From Deltaproteobacteria bacterium (GTDB lineage Bacteria; Myxococcota_A; Polyangia; JACPQR01), in NCBI GenBank assembly GCA_016190375.1, contig JACPQR010000138.1, forward strand, positions 1-40,306: DNA of 40,306 nucleotides, given 5' to 3'. This document shows, piece after piece, positions 16,051-23,276 of this stretch. The notes below the pieces were generated by a model, which was not told the DNA's origin, ran no database searches, and saw nothing but the letters and a program-made list of their open reading frames with translations. A program made the translations under genes and the position numbers. Numbering within the stretch: position 1 is the stretch's first letter; each line of letters starts with the position of its first letter.

Positions 16051-17340
16051 ATGGCGCAGGAGCAGCTCAGCCTCACCGCCGCGTTCTCGGCGCTGTTCGA
16101 CGAGCTCGGAAGACCACCCGACTCCGATGGCGACGGCCAGCCGGACCTCCCCGTGCCGATCGATGTCCACGTCGGAGTGATCTCGGGCGACATGGGTTCC
16201 GGTGGGTACGCCGTCACTTCATGCAGCAACCCGATCACTGGCGATGACGGCGTGCTGCAATCCCAACCGGCCCGCGGTCTCGCCGGATGCGAGGAGCAGT
16301 ACCCGCGCTTTCTCTCCTGGGCAGAGGGCGACGATCCATCCGCGCTATCCGCGGCGTTCGAGTGCGCGGCCAGGCTGGGCACCGACGGCTGCCCGTTCCA
16401 GCAGCCGCTCGCGGCGGCCAGGAAGGCTCTCACGATGCACGCGTCCGGAGCCAACGCTGGCTTCCTGCGGGACGATTCGGTGCTCGCGCTGATCTTCGTG
16501 ACGACCCACGACGACTGCTCGGTTCGCTCGGACGACCCTCGCGCCACCGACCTGTTCAACTCCCAGCTCGATCTCGGCCCGCTCGGGCTGCGTTGCTTCA
16601 CCCTGGCCGACGACTACCTCGAACCCGTCGATGCAATCGCGCAGGACCTGCACTCGTTGCGCGGCGACCGGTTGGATCGCCTTGTCGTGGCCGCGATCGC
16701 AGGTATCCCGCGGGACGTGGACTGCAGCCCGGAGGATTTCCAATGCCTCCTCGACGACCCGCGAATGCAGAAGGTCATCGACGAGTCGGACGAAGGAGGT
16801 GGCGACCGGGTCGTCCCGAGCTGCGACCAGCCAGACCGAGGGAAGGCCTTCCCGCCGCGCCGGATCGTCGAGCTGGTAGCCGACATGGCGCGCGAGGGCG
16901 CCCTCGCTGCCGTCCACACGGCTTGCGCGAGCGACTACGGACCTGCGATGGCGAGGATCGGTGAGCTCGTCGCCTCGGGAATGCGCGGCGCCTGCCTGTC
17001 CCGGCCGCTACCCCTCGACAGCGAGGGCTTCGCGAGCTGCATCCTCGAGGAGACGCTGTTCTCCGATGATGCTTGCCCTCCTGGCCGCATCGACCGCGGC
17101 GCCGGGCCCGAAGGGCGGCGCTGCCAGATCTGCCAGCGGGGCGACGGCCGGGCTCTCTTGCACGACGAGGACGGCAGGAGTCTCGACGCTTGCGCCCCGT
17201 TCAACGACAGCGGCGACTACTGGGAATACGAAGTGGACCGGATCTGCCCGCTCACCGGAATGATCCGTTTCCGCGGGGAAGCGTTGCCGGCTCCGGGATC
17301 GGTCGTGCGGATCCGGTGCTTCGTGGGGGAGTGCCCGTAG
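16051..17340 (+). CDS. VWA-like protein lacking its N-terminal signal (5'-truncated)
   Basis: From ATG 16051 the product has 429 residues, but the same frame already reads SVDLLFVVDDTRAM from 16012, the first strand and metal-site region of a VWA domain as found in myxobacterial surface lipoproteins. No ATG, GTG or TTG that would supply a signal peptide is visible upstream; that DNA is occupied by the Rieske gene on the other strand. The body continues with DSDGDGQPDLPVPIDVHVGV, VISGDMGSGGY, many Cys residues, LALIFVTTHDDCS and a Cys-rich end. Relatives are exported, so this copy is probably a remnant or is translated from an unusual start. Codon use is normal and no internal stop or frameshift is seen. 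Confidence 0.55.
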   Translation: MAQEQLSLTAAFSALFDELGRPPDSDGDGQPDLPVPIDVHVGVISGDMGSGGYAVTSCSNPITGDDGVLQSQPARGLAGCEEQYPRFLSWAEGDDPSALSAAFECAARLGTDGCPFQQPLAAARKALTMHASGANAGFLRDDSVLALIFVTTHDDCSVRSDDPRATDLFNSQLDLGPLGLRCFTLADDYLEPVDAIAQDLHSLRGDRLDRLVVAAIAGIPRDVDCSPEDFQCLLDDPRMQKVIDESDEGGGDRVVPSCDQPDRGKAFPPRRIVELVADMAREGALAAVHTACASDYGPAMARIGELVASGMRGACLSRPLPLDSEGFASCILEETLFSDDACPPGRIDRGAGPEGRRCQICQRGDGRALLHDEDGRSLDACAPFNDSGDYWEYEVDRICPLTGMIRFRGEALPAPGSVVRIRCFVGECP

Positions 17341-17440
17341 GAGCCGACTCGCGAGAACCGGTGGGGCCTCGAGGGCGCCGGTGTGCACGGCCGATCGCGA
17401 ACCGCCTGGAAAGCGCGCGCATTTCGGCGTCCGGCCCCGG

Positions 17441-17452
17441 CCCGCTTCTTGT
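17441..17452 (+). promoter_or_regulatory. 12-base upstream motif shared by two PPC lipoprotein genes (copy A)
   Basis: GCCCGCTTCTTG lies 18 bases before ATG 17471. The identical 12-mer occurs 15 bases before ATG 18255. It may be a promoter or regulator site, or a remnant of the duplication that made the gene pair. Confidence 0.4.
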
Positions 17453-17470
17453 ATCCCGCCCTCGCTGGTC

Positions 17471-18109
17471 ATGCGCGCCAGCTCGGCTCATCGGTTCCTC
17501 ATCCTCGCGGTCTCGGTGGCGGCTTGCTCTGGAACCGTGGACGGGAGCTCGCCCGGCCCGAGGGAGGCAAGCGAGGAAGCCGACGCCGAGGCCGCCCCGG
17601 ACGAGGGCGCGCCCGCGGATGAGGCGGACCCGTGCGCTGCGCCCTGCGGCGAGGCCGAGGCGGATCCGCCGGCCTCCTTGCCGGACGAGGGAGCCGGGGA
17701 CGAGGAGCCGGCCGTCGAGGCACCCGAAGGGCCCGAGACCGCCGAGAGCGAGGACAACGACACGGTCGCGACTGCGGACCTCCTCGGTCCGGTGCCGTCC
17801 TCGATTGACGCGGTGCTGGGCGAGCGCGACACCGATTTCTTCGAGCTTCAGGTGAATGCCGCGGCCAGCGTGAACATCGAGACCGGGCCCATCGCCGACG
17901 GCGGCGACCTGGTCGACACGGTGGTCGAGGTCTTCGACAACCAGGGGATCGCGACGTCGCTGGGGAGCGACGACGACGGAGCCGACATCCCGCTGTTCTC
18001 CCGCCTGACCGTCGAGCTTCCGGAGGCCGGCGCGTACACGATCAAGGTGACCGGCTACTCGGACTCGACCACCGGTGGTTACGCGCTGTCGATTTCCGCG
18101 CGCCAGTAG
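17471..18109 (+). CDS. lipoprotein with one PPC (pre-peptidase C-terminal) domain
   Basis: 212 residues from ATG 17471. MRASSAHRFLILAVSVAACS is a lipoprotein signal with C19. A long acidic/Ala-Pro linker (about 22-92) leads to a single PPC beta-sandwich (about 93-210): ESEDNDTVATADLL, DTDFFELQVNAAASV, VVEVFDNQG, SDDDGADIPLFSRLTVELPE, AGAYTIKVTGYS. PPC domains normally sit at the end of secreted proteases and are removed; here the domain is on a membrane anchor with no enzyme, so a binding or structural role is inferred. It is a clear paralogue of the next gene's second PPC domain. A start 30 codons upstream (17381) would place unrelated sequence before the signal. Confidence 0.75.
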   Translation: MRASSAHRFLILAVSVAACSGTVDGSSPGPREASEEADAEAAPDEGAPADEADPCAAPCGEAEADPPASLPDEGAGDEEPAVEAPEGPETAESEDNDTVATADLLGPVPSSIDAVLGERDTDFFELQVNAAASVNIETGPIADGGDLVDTVVEVFDNQGIATSLGSDDDGADIPLFSRLTVELPEAGAYTIKVTGYSDSTTGGYALSISARQ

Positions 18110-18162
18110 GAGCAAGGTCCCTCGACCTCCGGACGCGGCCATCTGGCCAGCCGACTAGCCGC

Positions 18163-18193
18163 CGAGCGGCGGGTAGCCGCCCGCCACGGCTCG
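18163..18193 (+). terminator. strong hairpin between the two PPC genes
   Basis: CGAGC plus GGCGGG (18163-18173) pairs with CCCGCC (18180-18185) and, after a 3-base bulge, GCTCG (18189-18193), around a 6-base loop. It lies 54 bases after the stop of the first PPC gene. No T-run follows, so termination is inferred only from stem strength. Confidence 0.4.
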
Positions 18194-18227
18194 TCGTTTC
18201 GTCAACGATCTCACGGCCCAGCGGGCG

Positions 18228-18239
18228 GCCCGCTTCTTG
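18228..18239 (+). promoter_or_regulatory. 12-base upstream motif shared by two PPC lipoprotein genes (copy B)
   Basis: GCCCGCTTCTTG, identical to 17441-17452, placed 15 bases before ATG 18255 and after the hairpin. Confidence 0.4.
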
Positions 18240-18254
18240 ATCTCGCCGGCAGCC

Positions 18255-19286
18255 ATGAAGCTTCTCGTGGTCAGCACCGTGGCGGCACTGGCGATCCTCG
18301 GCTGCGATGCCTCGACGGGCTCCGACGACTCCGGGCCGGCCGATCCAGTCGACGATCCACAGGATCAGGGCCACGACCAGCACGACGATGTCGATGCCGC
18401 GGACGACGAAGCGGACCGGGCCGGCGACCACGGTCACGAGGCGGACGAGACGCGCGACGAGGACGAGGACGACGTCGTTGCGCCGGCCGACGACGGGCAG
18501 GCCCATGGCGCCGAGGTGGAGCCCAACGACGACGCCGAGCACCCCACCTTCATCGGCTCGCCGAGCTGCTCGGCCGAGGCGGCCCTCGAGGGACGCGACG
18601 ACGCGGACTGGTTCTCGGTCCGGATCGTCGCGCCGGGCGAGGTCGTGTTCGCTACCGCCACCGGAGAGCCCGAAGACGACACCGCGACCGACACGCGCCT
18701 CGAGGTCTACGCGGCCGCGGACCCCACGCGCCTGCTCGGATTCGACGACGATTCGGGTGAAGGGAGCGCCTCGCGCGTCGCGCTCGACCTCGAGCCTGGC
18801 CTCGTCCTCGTCAAGGTCTACGGGTACACGACGGCCACGAACGGCCCATACACGATCTCGGCTGCTCTCCCCGGCGAGGAGCCTTCGGAGGTCGAGGAGG
18901 ATGAGGTCGCGCTCGGTCCGGCCCAGGCAGTCGAATCGGAGTCGAACGGCGTCGTGGCGGCCGCCGACAGCATGGGGTCCGCCCCAAGCTCGATCGCCGC
19001 GTCACTCGACGCTCGCGACGTGGACTGGTTCGCCTTCCAGGTGGATGGTCCGAGGTCGGTCACCATCCAGACGCGGCCCACCGAGGAAGGCGCCGACGGC
19101 ACCGACACGGTCGTGGAACTGTTCGACCGGGACGGCCTGACGAGCCTCGCCAGCGACGACGACGGATCGGACCTGCCGCTCTTCTCGCGCCTGTCTGTGG
19201 ATCTGCCGGCCGGAGGACTCTACACTGTCCGCGTCAGCGGCTACAGCGAGTCGACCAACGGCGCGTACACGCTCTCGATCGATTGA
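18255..19286 (+). CDS. lipoprotein with two PPC domains
   Basis: 343 residues from ATG 18255. MKLLVVSTVAALAILGCDAS is a lipoprotein signal with C17. A very acidic, His-containing linker (about 20-85) may bind metal. PPC domain 1 spans about 86-205 (VEPNDDAEHPTF, DDADWFSVRIVAPGEVVF, LLGFDDDSGEG) and PPC domain 2 about 222-343 (SESNGVVAAADSM, DVDWFAFQVDGPRSV, DDDGSDLPLFSRLSVDLPAG). Domain 2 is much closer to the single domain of the preceding gene than to domain 1, so the pair arose by duplication. Surface location is inferred. The stop shares one base with the non-ATG start proposed for the Omp85 gene (ATTGA), which suggests co-expression. Confidence 0.75.
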   Translation: MKLLVVSTVAALAILGCDASTGSDDSGPADPVDDPQDQGHDQHDDVDAADDEADRAGDHGHEADETRDEDEDDVVAPADDGQAHGAEVEPNDDAEHPTFIGSPSCSAEAALEGRDDADWFSVRIVAPGEVVFATATGEPEDDTATDTRLEVYAAADPTRLLGFDDDSGEGSASRVALDLEPGLVLVKVYGYTTATNGPYTISAALPGEEPSEVEEDEVALGPAQAVESESNGVVAAADSMGSAPSSIAASLDARDVDWFAFQVDGPRSVTIQTRPTEEGADGTDTVVELFDRDGLTSLASDDDGSDLPLFSRLSVDLPAGGLYTVRVSGYSESTNGAYTLSID

Positions 19287-21213
19287 AGTCGCGATCGCCC
19301 TCGCGGCGGCCCTCTCGTCCTGCGCACGCGTTCCCAGAGGCCGCACGGTCGTCGACGACGTCGAGATCGAGGGCGCCGACCGGGTCGACGAGGACGACAT
19401 CCTCGCCAAGATCGCGACCGAATCGACACCGAGCTTCCTCGGGCTGCGGCTCCCCTGGACCGAACGGTCCCTCCTCGACACGCACGTGCTCGAGCGCGAC
19501 ATCCGCAGGGTCACACGCTACTACCGCGCGCGCGGGTTCTACGACGCGCGCGTCGAGTCCATGCAGATCCTCCCCGACGACGGCGAGGTCGACATCGAGA
19601 TCCGCGTGGACGAGGGCGAGCCGGTCGTCGTCCGCCGGCTCGTGCTGACGGGTCACGAGGGACTGCCCGCGAGAGAACGTCGCGCGGTCATCTCGGCGGT
19701 CAAGCTCGAGAAGGGACGGCGCTTCGAGGAGGGCCTCTACGACCAGTCCCGCGAGAGCATCGTCCGAGAGCTGCGCAACCGAGGGCGCGCCCGCGCGACC
19801 GCGAGCGGCAGGGTCGAGGTCCATACCGACACCCGGCGAGCCGACGTCACGTTGACGGTATCCGCCGGCCCCGTGTGCCGCTTCCGGCACATCCGCGTCC
19901 ACGGCCTGCGCACGATCTCCGCGACCCGCGTGATCGTCGCGATGGGAATCGATCGGGGCGACAAGTTCAGCGACAAGGTCCTCGAGGACGCGCAGAGCGG
20001 CCTGTTCGGCCTCGGCGTGTTCGAGCGAGTCTCCGTTCAGCCGGTCGTGCACCCGACGCGGCCAGTGGTCGACGTGAACGTCGAGGTCATGGAGTCCGAC
20101 TTCCAGCGGCTCAGGTTCGGCGCCGGCTTCTCCGTCGACAACGCTCGGTCGGAGGTCCACGAGACGAACAGCTGGGAGCACCGAAACCTCTTCGGCGGCC
20201 TGCAGCTCCTCAGGATCACCCTCAAGCCTGGCCTTGCGGTCTCGCCTAGCCTGTTCAACCGGGAGAGGACCGGGTTCGACCTCGCGACCGGCGTGGACTT
20301 CACGTGGCCCGGCTTCTTCGAGCGGGAGACGACGCTGATCCACCACGGTTCGTACAAGGTGGGCAACGACACGCTGGCCGCGAACATCTGCCGGCACGAC
20401 GTCCGGACCTCCGTCGGTCTCGCCCGGCCGCTCGCGCCGTGGCTCCGCGGCACCGTCTCCCACGAGGTGCAGTTCTACAAGCCCGTGGACCGCCTGCCTC
20501 CGCTCACATGCGACGATCCGGCCAGGGCCGCGTCGCCGTATGGTCTGACGGTGCTCTCCTACCTCTCGGAGACGCTGGTCGTCGATCTCCGGGACGATCC
20601 GCTGCGGACCCGCCGCGGCGGCTACTTCTCCCTCACCGTTTCCGAGTCGGCTCCCGGGGTCTTCTCGGACGCCGGCTTCCTCTCGGTGTACCAGGACGCC
20701 CGGGCGTTCCTGCAGCCGCTCCGCCGTCTCGGGTTCGCCGGCCGGCTCGGGGTCGGCAGGGCTTTCCCGCTGCCGGCGGACACGATCCTGCCGGCGACGC
20801 TGCGGTTCTTCTCGGGGGGCGCGTCGAGCGTCCGCGGCTACCCCACGAACACCATCGGCGCGTACAACTGCCCCGAGGATCCGGAGACGGAGTGCATCTC
20901 CCTCGGGGGCGACGTGAAGTGGGAGGCCTCGATCGAGGCCCGGCTCGGTGTCCTGAGCTGGCTTCGGCTCGTCGCCTTCTTCGACGCCGGCGACAGCTTC
21001 CTCCCCGTCATCGGCGAGAAGCTCGACCTCGGCCGCCACCATGCGAGCGCCGGTGGCGGCCTGCGCTTCGACACGCCGGTCGGACCCTTCAGGATCGACG
21101 TCGCGGCGAGGCTGAGGAGCGACCGGCGCCCGGAGGAAGAGCGTGCGCCGTTGAGCTTGCTCGGGCTAGAGCTGCCAATCACGATTCACCTCGCGCTCGG
21201 CGAGGCGTACTAG
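19282..21213 (+). CDS. Omp85-family outer membrane protein (BamA/TamA-like) with a lipobox
   Basis: About 643 residues. POTRA-like repeats occupy roughly 25-300: VVDDVEIEGADRVDEDDILA, VRRLVLTGHEGLPARERRAV and FRHIRVHGLRTISATRVIVA begin successive units. The C-terminal part is the 16-strand barrel with the L6 signature VRGY (517-520) in SSVRGYPTNTIG and aromatic barrel strands. The frame reads upstream through EVAIALAAALSSCARVP, a lipoprotein-like signal with Cys14, but has no ATG, GTG or TTG there. The best candidate is ATT 19282, overlapping the preceding TGA; CTG 19225 is an alternative. A start at ATG 19561 or nearby would remove the first POTRA. It likely works with the TamB-like protein at 23277 in outer-membrane assembly. 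Confidence 0.82.
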   Translation: MEVAIALAAALSSCARVPRGRTVVDDVEIEGADRVDEDDILAKIATESTPSFLGLRLPWTERSLLDTHVLERDIRRVTRYYRARGFYDARVESMQILPDDGEVDIEIRVDEGEPVVVRRLVLTGHEGLPARERRAVISAVKLEKGRRFEEGLYDQSRESIVRELRNRGRARATASGRVEVHTDTRRADVTLTVSAGPVCRFRHIRVHGLRTISATRVIVAMGIDRGDKFSDKVLEDAQSGLFGLGVFERVSVQPVVHPTRPVVDVNVEVMESDFQRLRFGAGFSVDNARSEVHETNSWEHRNLFGGLQLLRITLKPGLAVSPSLFNRERTGFDLATGVDFTWPGFFERETTLIHHGSYKVGNDTLAANICRHDVRTSVGLARPLAPWLRGTVSHEVQFYKPVDRLPPLTCDDPARAASPYGLTVLSYLSETLVVDLRDDPLRTRRGGYFSLTVSESAPGVFSDAGFLSVYQDARAFLQPLRRLGFAGRLGVGRAFPLPADTILPATLRFFSGGASSVRGYPTNTIGAYNCPEDPETECISLGGDVKWEASIEARLGVLSWLRLVAFFDAGDSFLPVIGEKLDLGRHHASAGGGLRFDTPVGPFRIDVAARLRSDRRPEEERAPLSLLGLELPITIHLALGEAY

Positions 21214-21239
21214 AACACCGAACGCGTTCGGTGCTCTAG
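21210..21239. terminator. bidirectional terminator palindrome containing both stop codons
   Basis: A 30-base palindrome, left arm 21210-21224 and right arm 21225-21239, has one mismatched pair (A21215/C21234). TAG 21211-21213 ends the Omp85 gene and TAG (minus, 21238-21236) ends the cyclophilin gene, so both stop codons are part of the stem. Confidence 0.65.
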
Positions 21240-21712
21240 CGGTCTTCGATCCAGACCCGGTTCATCTTGTCGCCGGCGCGGATGGCGTCCACGACCTCGA
21301 TGCCCTTGGTCACCTGGCCGAAGACGGTGTGCTTGCCGTCGAGGTGGGACGGCGTCGCATGGCAGATGAAGAACTGCGACCCACCGGTGTCCTTGCCCGC
21401 GTGAGCCATCGACAGCGTTCCGCGCTGGTGCTTGCGGGGGCCCGCGGTCTCGCACTTGATCGTGTAGCCGGGTCCGCCCGTTCCGGTGCCAAGGGGGCAG
21501 CCGCCCTGGATGACGAAGTTCGGGACGACCCGGTGGAACGTGAGCCCGTCGTAGAAGGGGCGCTTGACCTTCTGCCGGGTCTGCGGGTCCGTCCACTCCC
21601 TGGTCCCGGCCGCGAGGCCCGCGAAGTTCTCGACTGTTCCGGGCGCGTCGCGCTCGAACAGCTCGGCGACGATCTCGCCCTTGTCGGTCTCGAAGTGAAC
21701 GAGCTTTGCCAT
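21236..21712 (-). CDS. cyclophilin-type peptidyl-prolyl isomerase
   Basis: 158 residues from ATG 21712 (GGAGAA upstream). Cyclophilin signatures are in order: VENFAGLAAG, FYDGLTFHRVVPNFVIQGGC, GTGGPGYTIKCE, GTLSMAHAG, GGSQFFICHA, LDGKHTVFGQV. The catalytic Arg (FHRV) and QFF are kept, and the usual Trp of eukaryotic forms is absent, as in most bacterial cytoplasmic types. No signal peptide, so it acts in the cytoplasm, speeding cis-trans isomerisation of prolyl bonds. It converges on the Omp85 gene and shares its terminator; the partner on its own strand upstream is the Cys-rich lipoprotein 77 bases away. Confidence 0.92.
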   Translation of the reverse strand: MAKLVHFETDKGEIVAELFERDAPGTVENFAGLAAGTREWTDPQTRQKVKRPFYDGLTFHRVVPNFVIQGGCPLGTGTGGPGYTIKCETAGPRKHQRGTLSMAHAGKDTGGSQFFICHATPSHLDGKHTVFGQVTKGIEVVDAIRAGDKMNRVWIEDR

Positions 21713-21789
21713 TCGCGTTCTCCGATCTGTTGGAACTGAGCGGCGCGGAGTATCCCAGCTCGGAGTGCGCAAGGGAAGCGACTAGCGGC

Positions 21790-23103
21790 TCAGCAGCCCG
21801 GCGCTCCCGACGGTTCGCCTGTCAGCGGATTCGTGCATGGCACGCAGACGTAGCCCTCCACGCAGTCGGCCTCGTCCATCGTGAAGTCGAACGGGATGTC
21901 GAGGCAGTCGGGGAGGCAGACGCCGTCGTAGTCGCCTCCGAAGAGCTGCTGGCCCACGCAGCGGACCCCCGCGAAGGCGGGATCGCGCATGACGTCCGGG
22001 ATGCAGAGCATCGCGGGAGCGTCGTCGTCGTCATCGTCGTCGCCCTCGGGGCTCTCGCATTCGTCCAGGTTGTCCTCCTGATCGTCGGGCACGAGCTCGG
22101 CGGGGACGCAGTGGCCCGAATCGTCGTCGCAGCAGGTGGGGAACGCGGGCACGCCCGTGCATGCGGCCGCGGGGCCCGCGTCGCAGCCGATCGAGCACGC
22201 GCCCGTCTCTTCTCCGGTGAAGGGATCGCAGCACGGGACGCAACGCTGCGTGGCCTCGCAGGTCGACTGGGGAAGCAGCGAGGCCTGCGCCTGGATGTCG
22301 GGAATGCAGGTCGACATGCATCGCCCCTCGAGGCCGACGATCGATGAGCAGGTCGGCGCCGTGTAGATCCCGCTCGTCTCGATCAGCTCGTCCGGGATGC
22401 ACCGACCCGCGTCGTCGTCGCACGAGGCGAGCATCGCCGCCTGGTCCGCGGGCACGAGCGCGTTCGGAACGCAGTGCGCTCCCTCGCAGCAGGCGCCGAA
22501 GAGCGCGGGATCCACGACCGGCTCCGTCGGCGGGTTCTCGCAGGTGTACTCGGGCGGCGGCTCGCCCTCGCCCTCGCCCTCACCTCCACCCTCGTCGCAG
22601 GTCAGCGTGTTGCAGACGCCGGTGTCCTCGTTGGTCAGGGGGTTCACGCAGGGCACGCAGCGCTCGCTGGCCCCGCACGTGTCCACCGGAAGGATCCCCA
22701 TGTTGGCTCGCACCTCGGGCACGCAGATGGAGACACAGACGCCCGCGGCATCGCCGATCGAGGCGCACGACGGGGGCGTGTAGCCGTTTCCGCCGACGAT
22801 CACGGCGTCGGGGATGCAGACGCCGTCGCCGCAGGGCTCGGCGGCATCCTCGAGGAGGCTCGGGTAGCTGCCCCTGGGGACGCAGTGCGCCTCGCCGTCG
22901 TCGCAGCAGCCCTCGAGCGACGCAAGATCGAAGTCCGGGCACGAGATCGGCTCGTCCTCACCCTCCGCCTCGCCCTCGCCTTCGGCACCGTCGTCGCCCC
23001 ACGAGTCATCGTCGTCGTCGCCGTTCTGGCCGGGTCCGGTGGCTCCGAACTCTGCGTCGCCGCAGGCGGCGAGGACCAGCGCCAAGGCAAGGAAAACCCT
23101 CAT
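21790..23103 (-). CDS. Cys-rich lipoprotein with three tandem modules
   Basis: 437 residues from ATG 23103. MRVFLALALVLAACGD is a lipoprotein signal with C14, followed by an Asp run and a Glu-Gly linker. Three related modules of about 100-115 residues follow (about 66-164, 204-303 and 323-437). Each runs CC-(D/E)-x-(A/G)HCVP, then a Cys before CIPD, then YTxPxCxSI (modules 1 and 2), CVPE or CIPD, and RCVPC-(x)-NPLTGE-like end. A second EGEGEGE linker joins modules 1 and 2, and an Asp run lies inside module 3. The even, repeated Cys pattern implies disulfide-locked modules on the cell surface. I know similar proteins only as myxobacterial hypotheticals; binding partner unknown. Confidence 0.8.
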   Translation of the reverse strand: MRVFLALALVLAACGDAEFGATGPGQNGDDDDDSWGDDGAEGEGEAEGEDEPISCPDFDLASLEGCCDDGEAHCVPRGSYPSLLEDAAEPCGDGVCIPDAVIVGGNGYTPPSCASIGDAAGVCVSICVPEVRANMGILPVDTCGASERCVPCVNPLTNEDTGVCNTLTCDEGGGEGEGEGEPPPEYTCENPPTEPVVDPALFGACCEGAHCVPNALVPADQAAMLASCDDDAGRCIPDELIETSGIYTAPTCSSIVGLEGRCMSTCIPDIQAQASLLPQSTCEATQRCVPCCDPFTGEETGACSIGCDAGPAAACTGVPAFPTCCDDDSGHCVPAELVPDDQEDNLDECESPEGDDDDDDDAPAMLCIPDVMRDPAFAGVRCVGQQLFGGDYDGVCLPDCLDIPFDFTMDEADCVEGYVCVPCTNPLTGEPSGAPGC

Positions 23104-23276
23104 GGGGCAACGGCGCAGCAACCGGCGTGCCCGCGCCTCCCCGCCCGAAATCCGAGCACGCTTGCGGCCTCCTCGCTCCTCGGCGGTCCAGCCGCCGGCT
23201 CGGGGAAGAGCGCGTGCCGCTCTGGTGGGGTCAGCCGTTACCGGCGCCCGCCCGGCTTTTCGGGTACAAGGAGGAG

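Noticed and set aside
19234..21042. Minus-strand frame under the Omp85 gene
   Set aside because: Low-complexity acidic/Val-rich shadow typical of antisense frames at high GC.
22344..23276. N-terminal extension of the TamB frame upstream of 23277
   Set aside because: It is antisense to the Cys-rich lipoprotein and encodes an Arg/Ser-rich run; the membrane helix follows GTG 23277.
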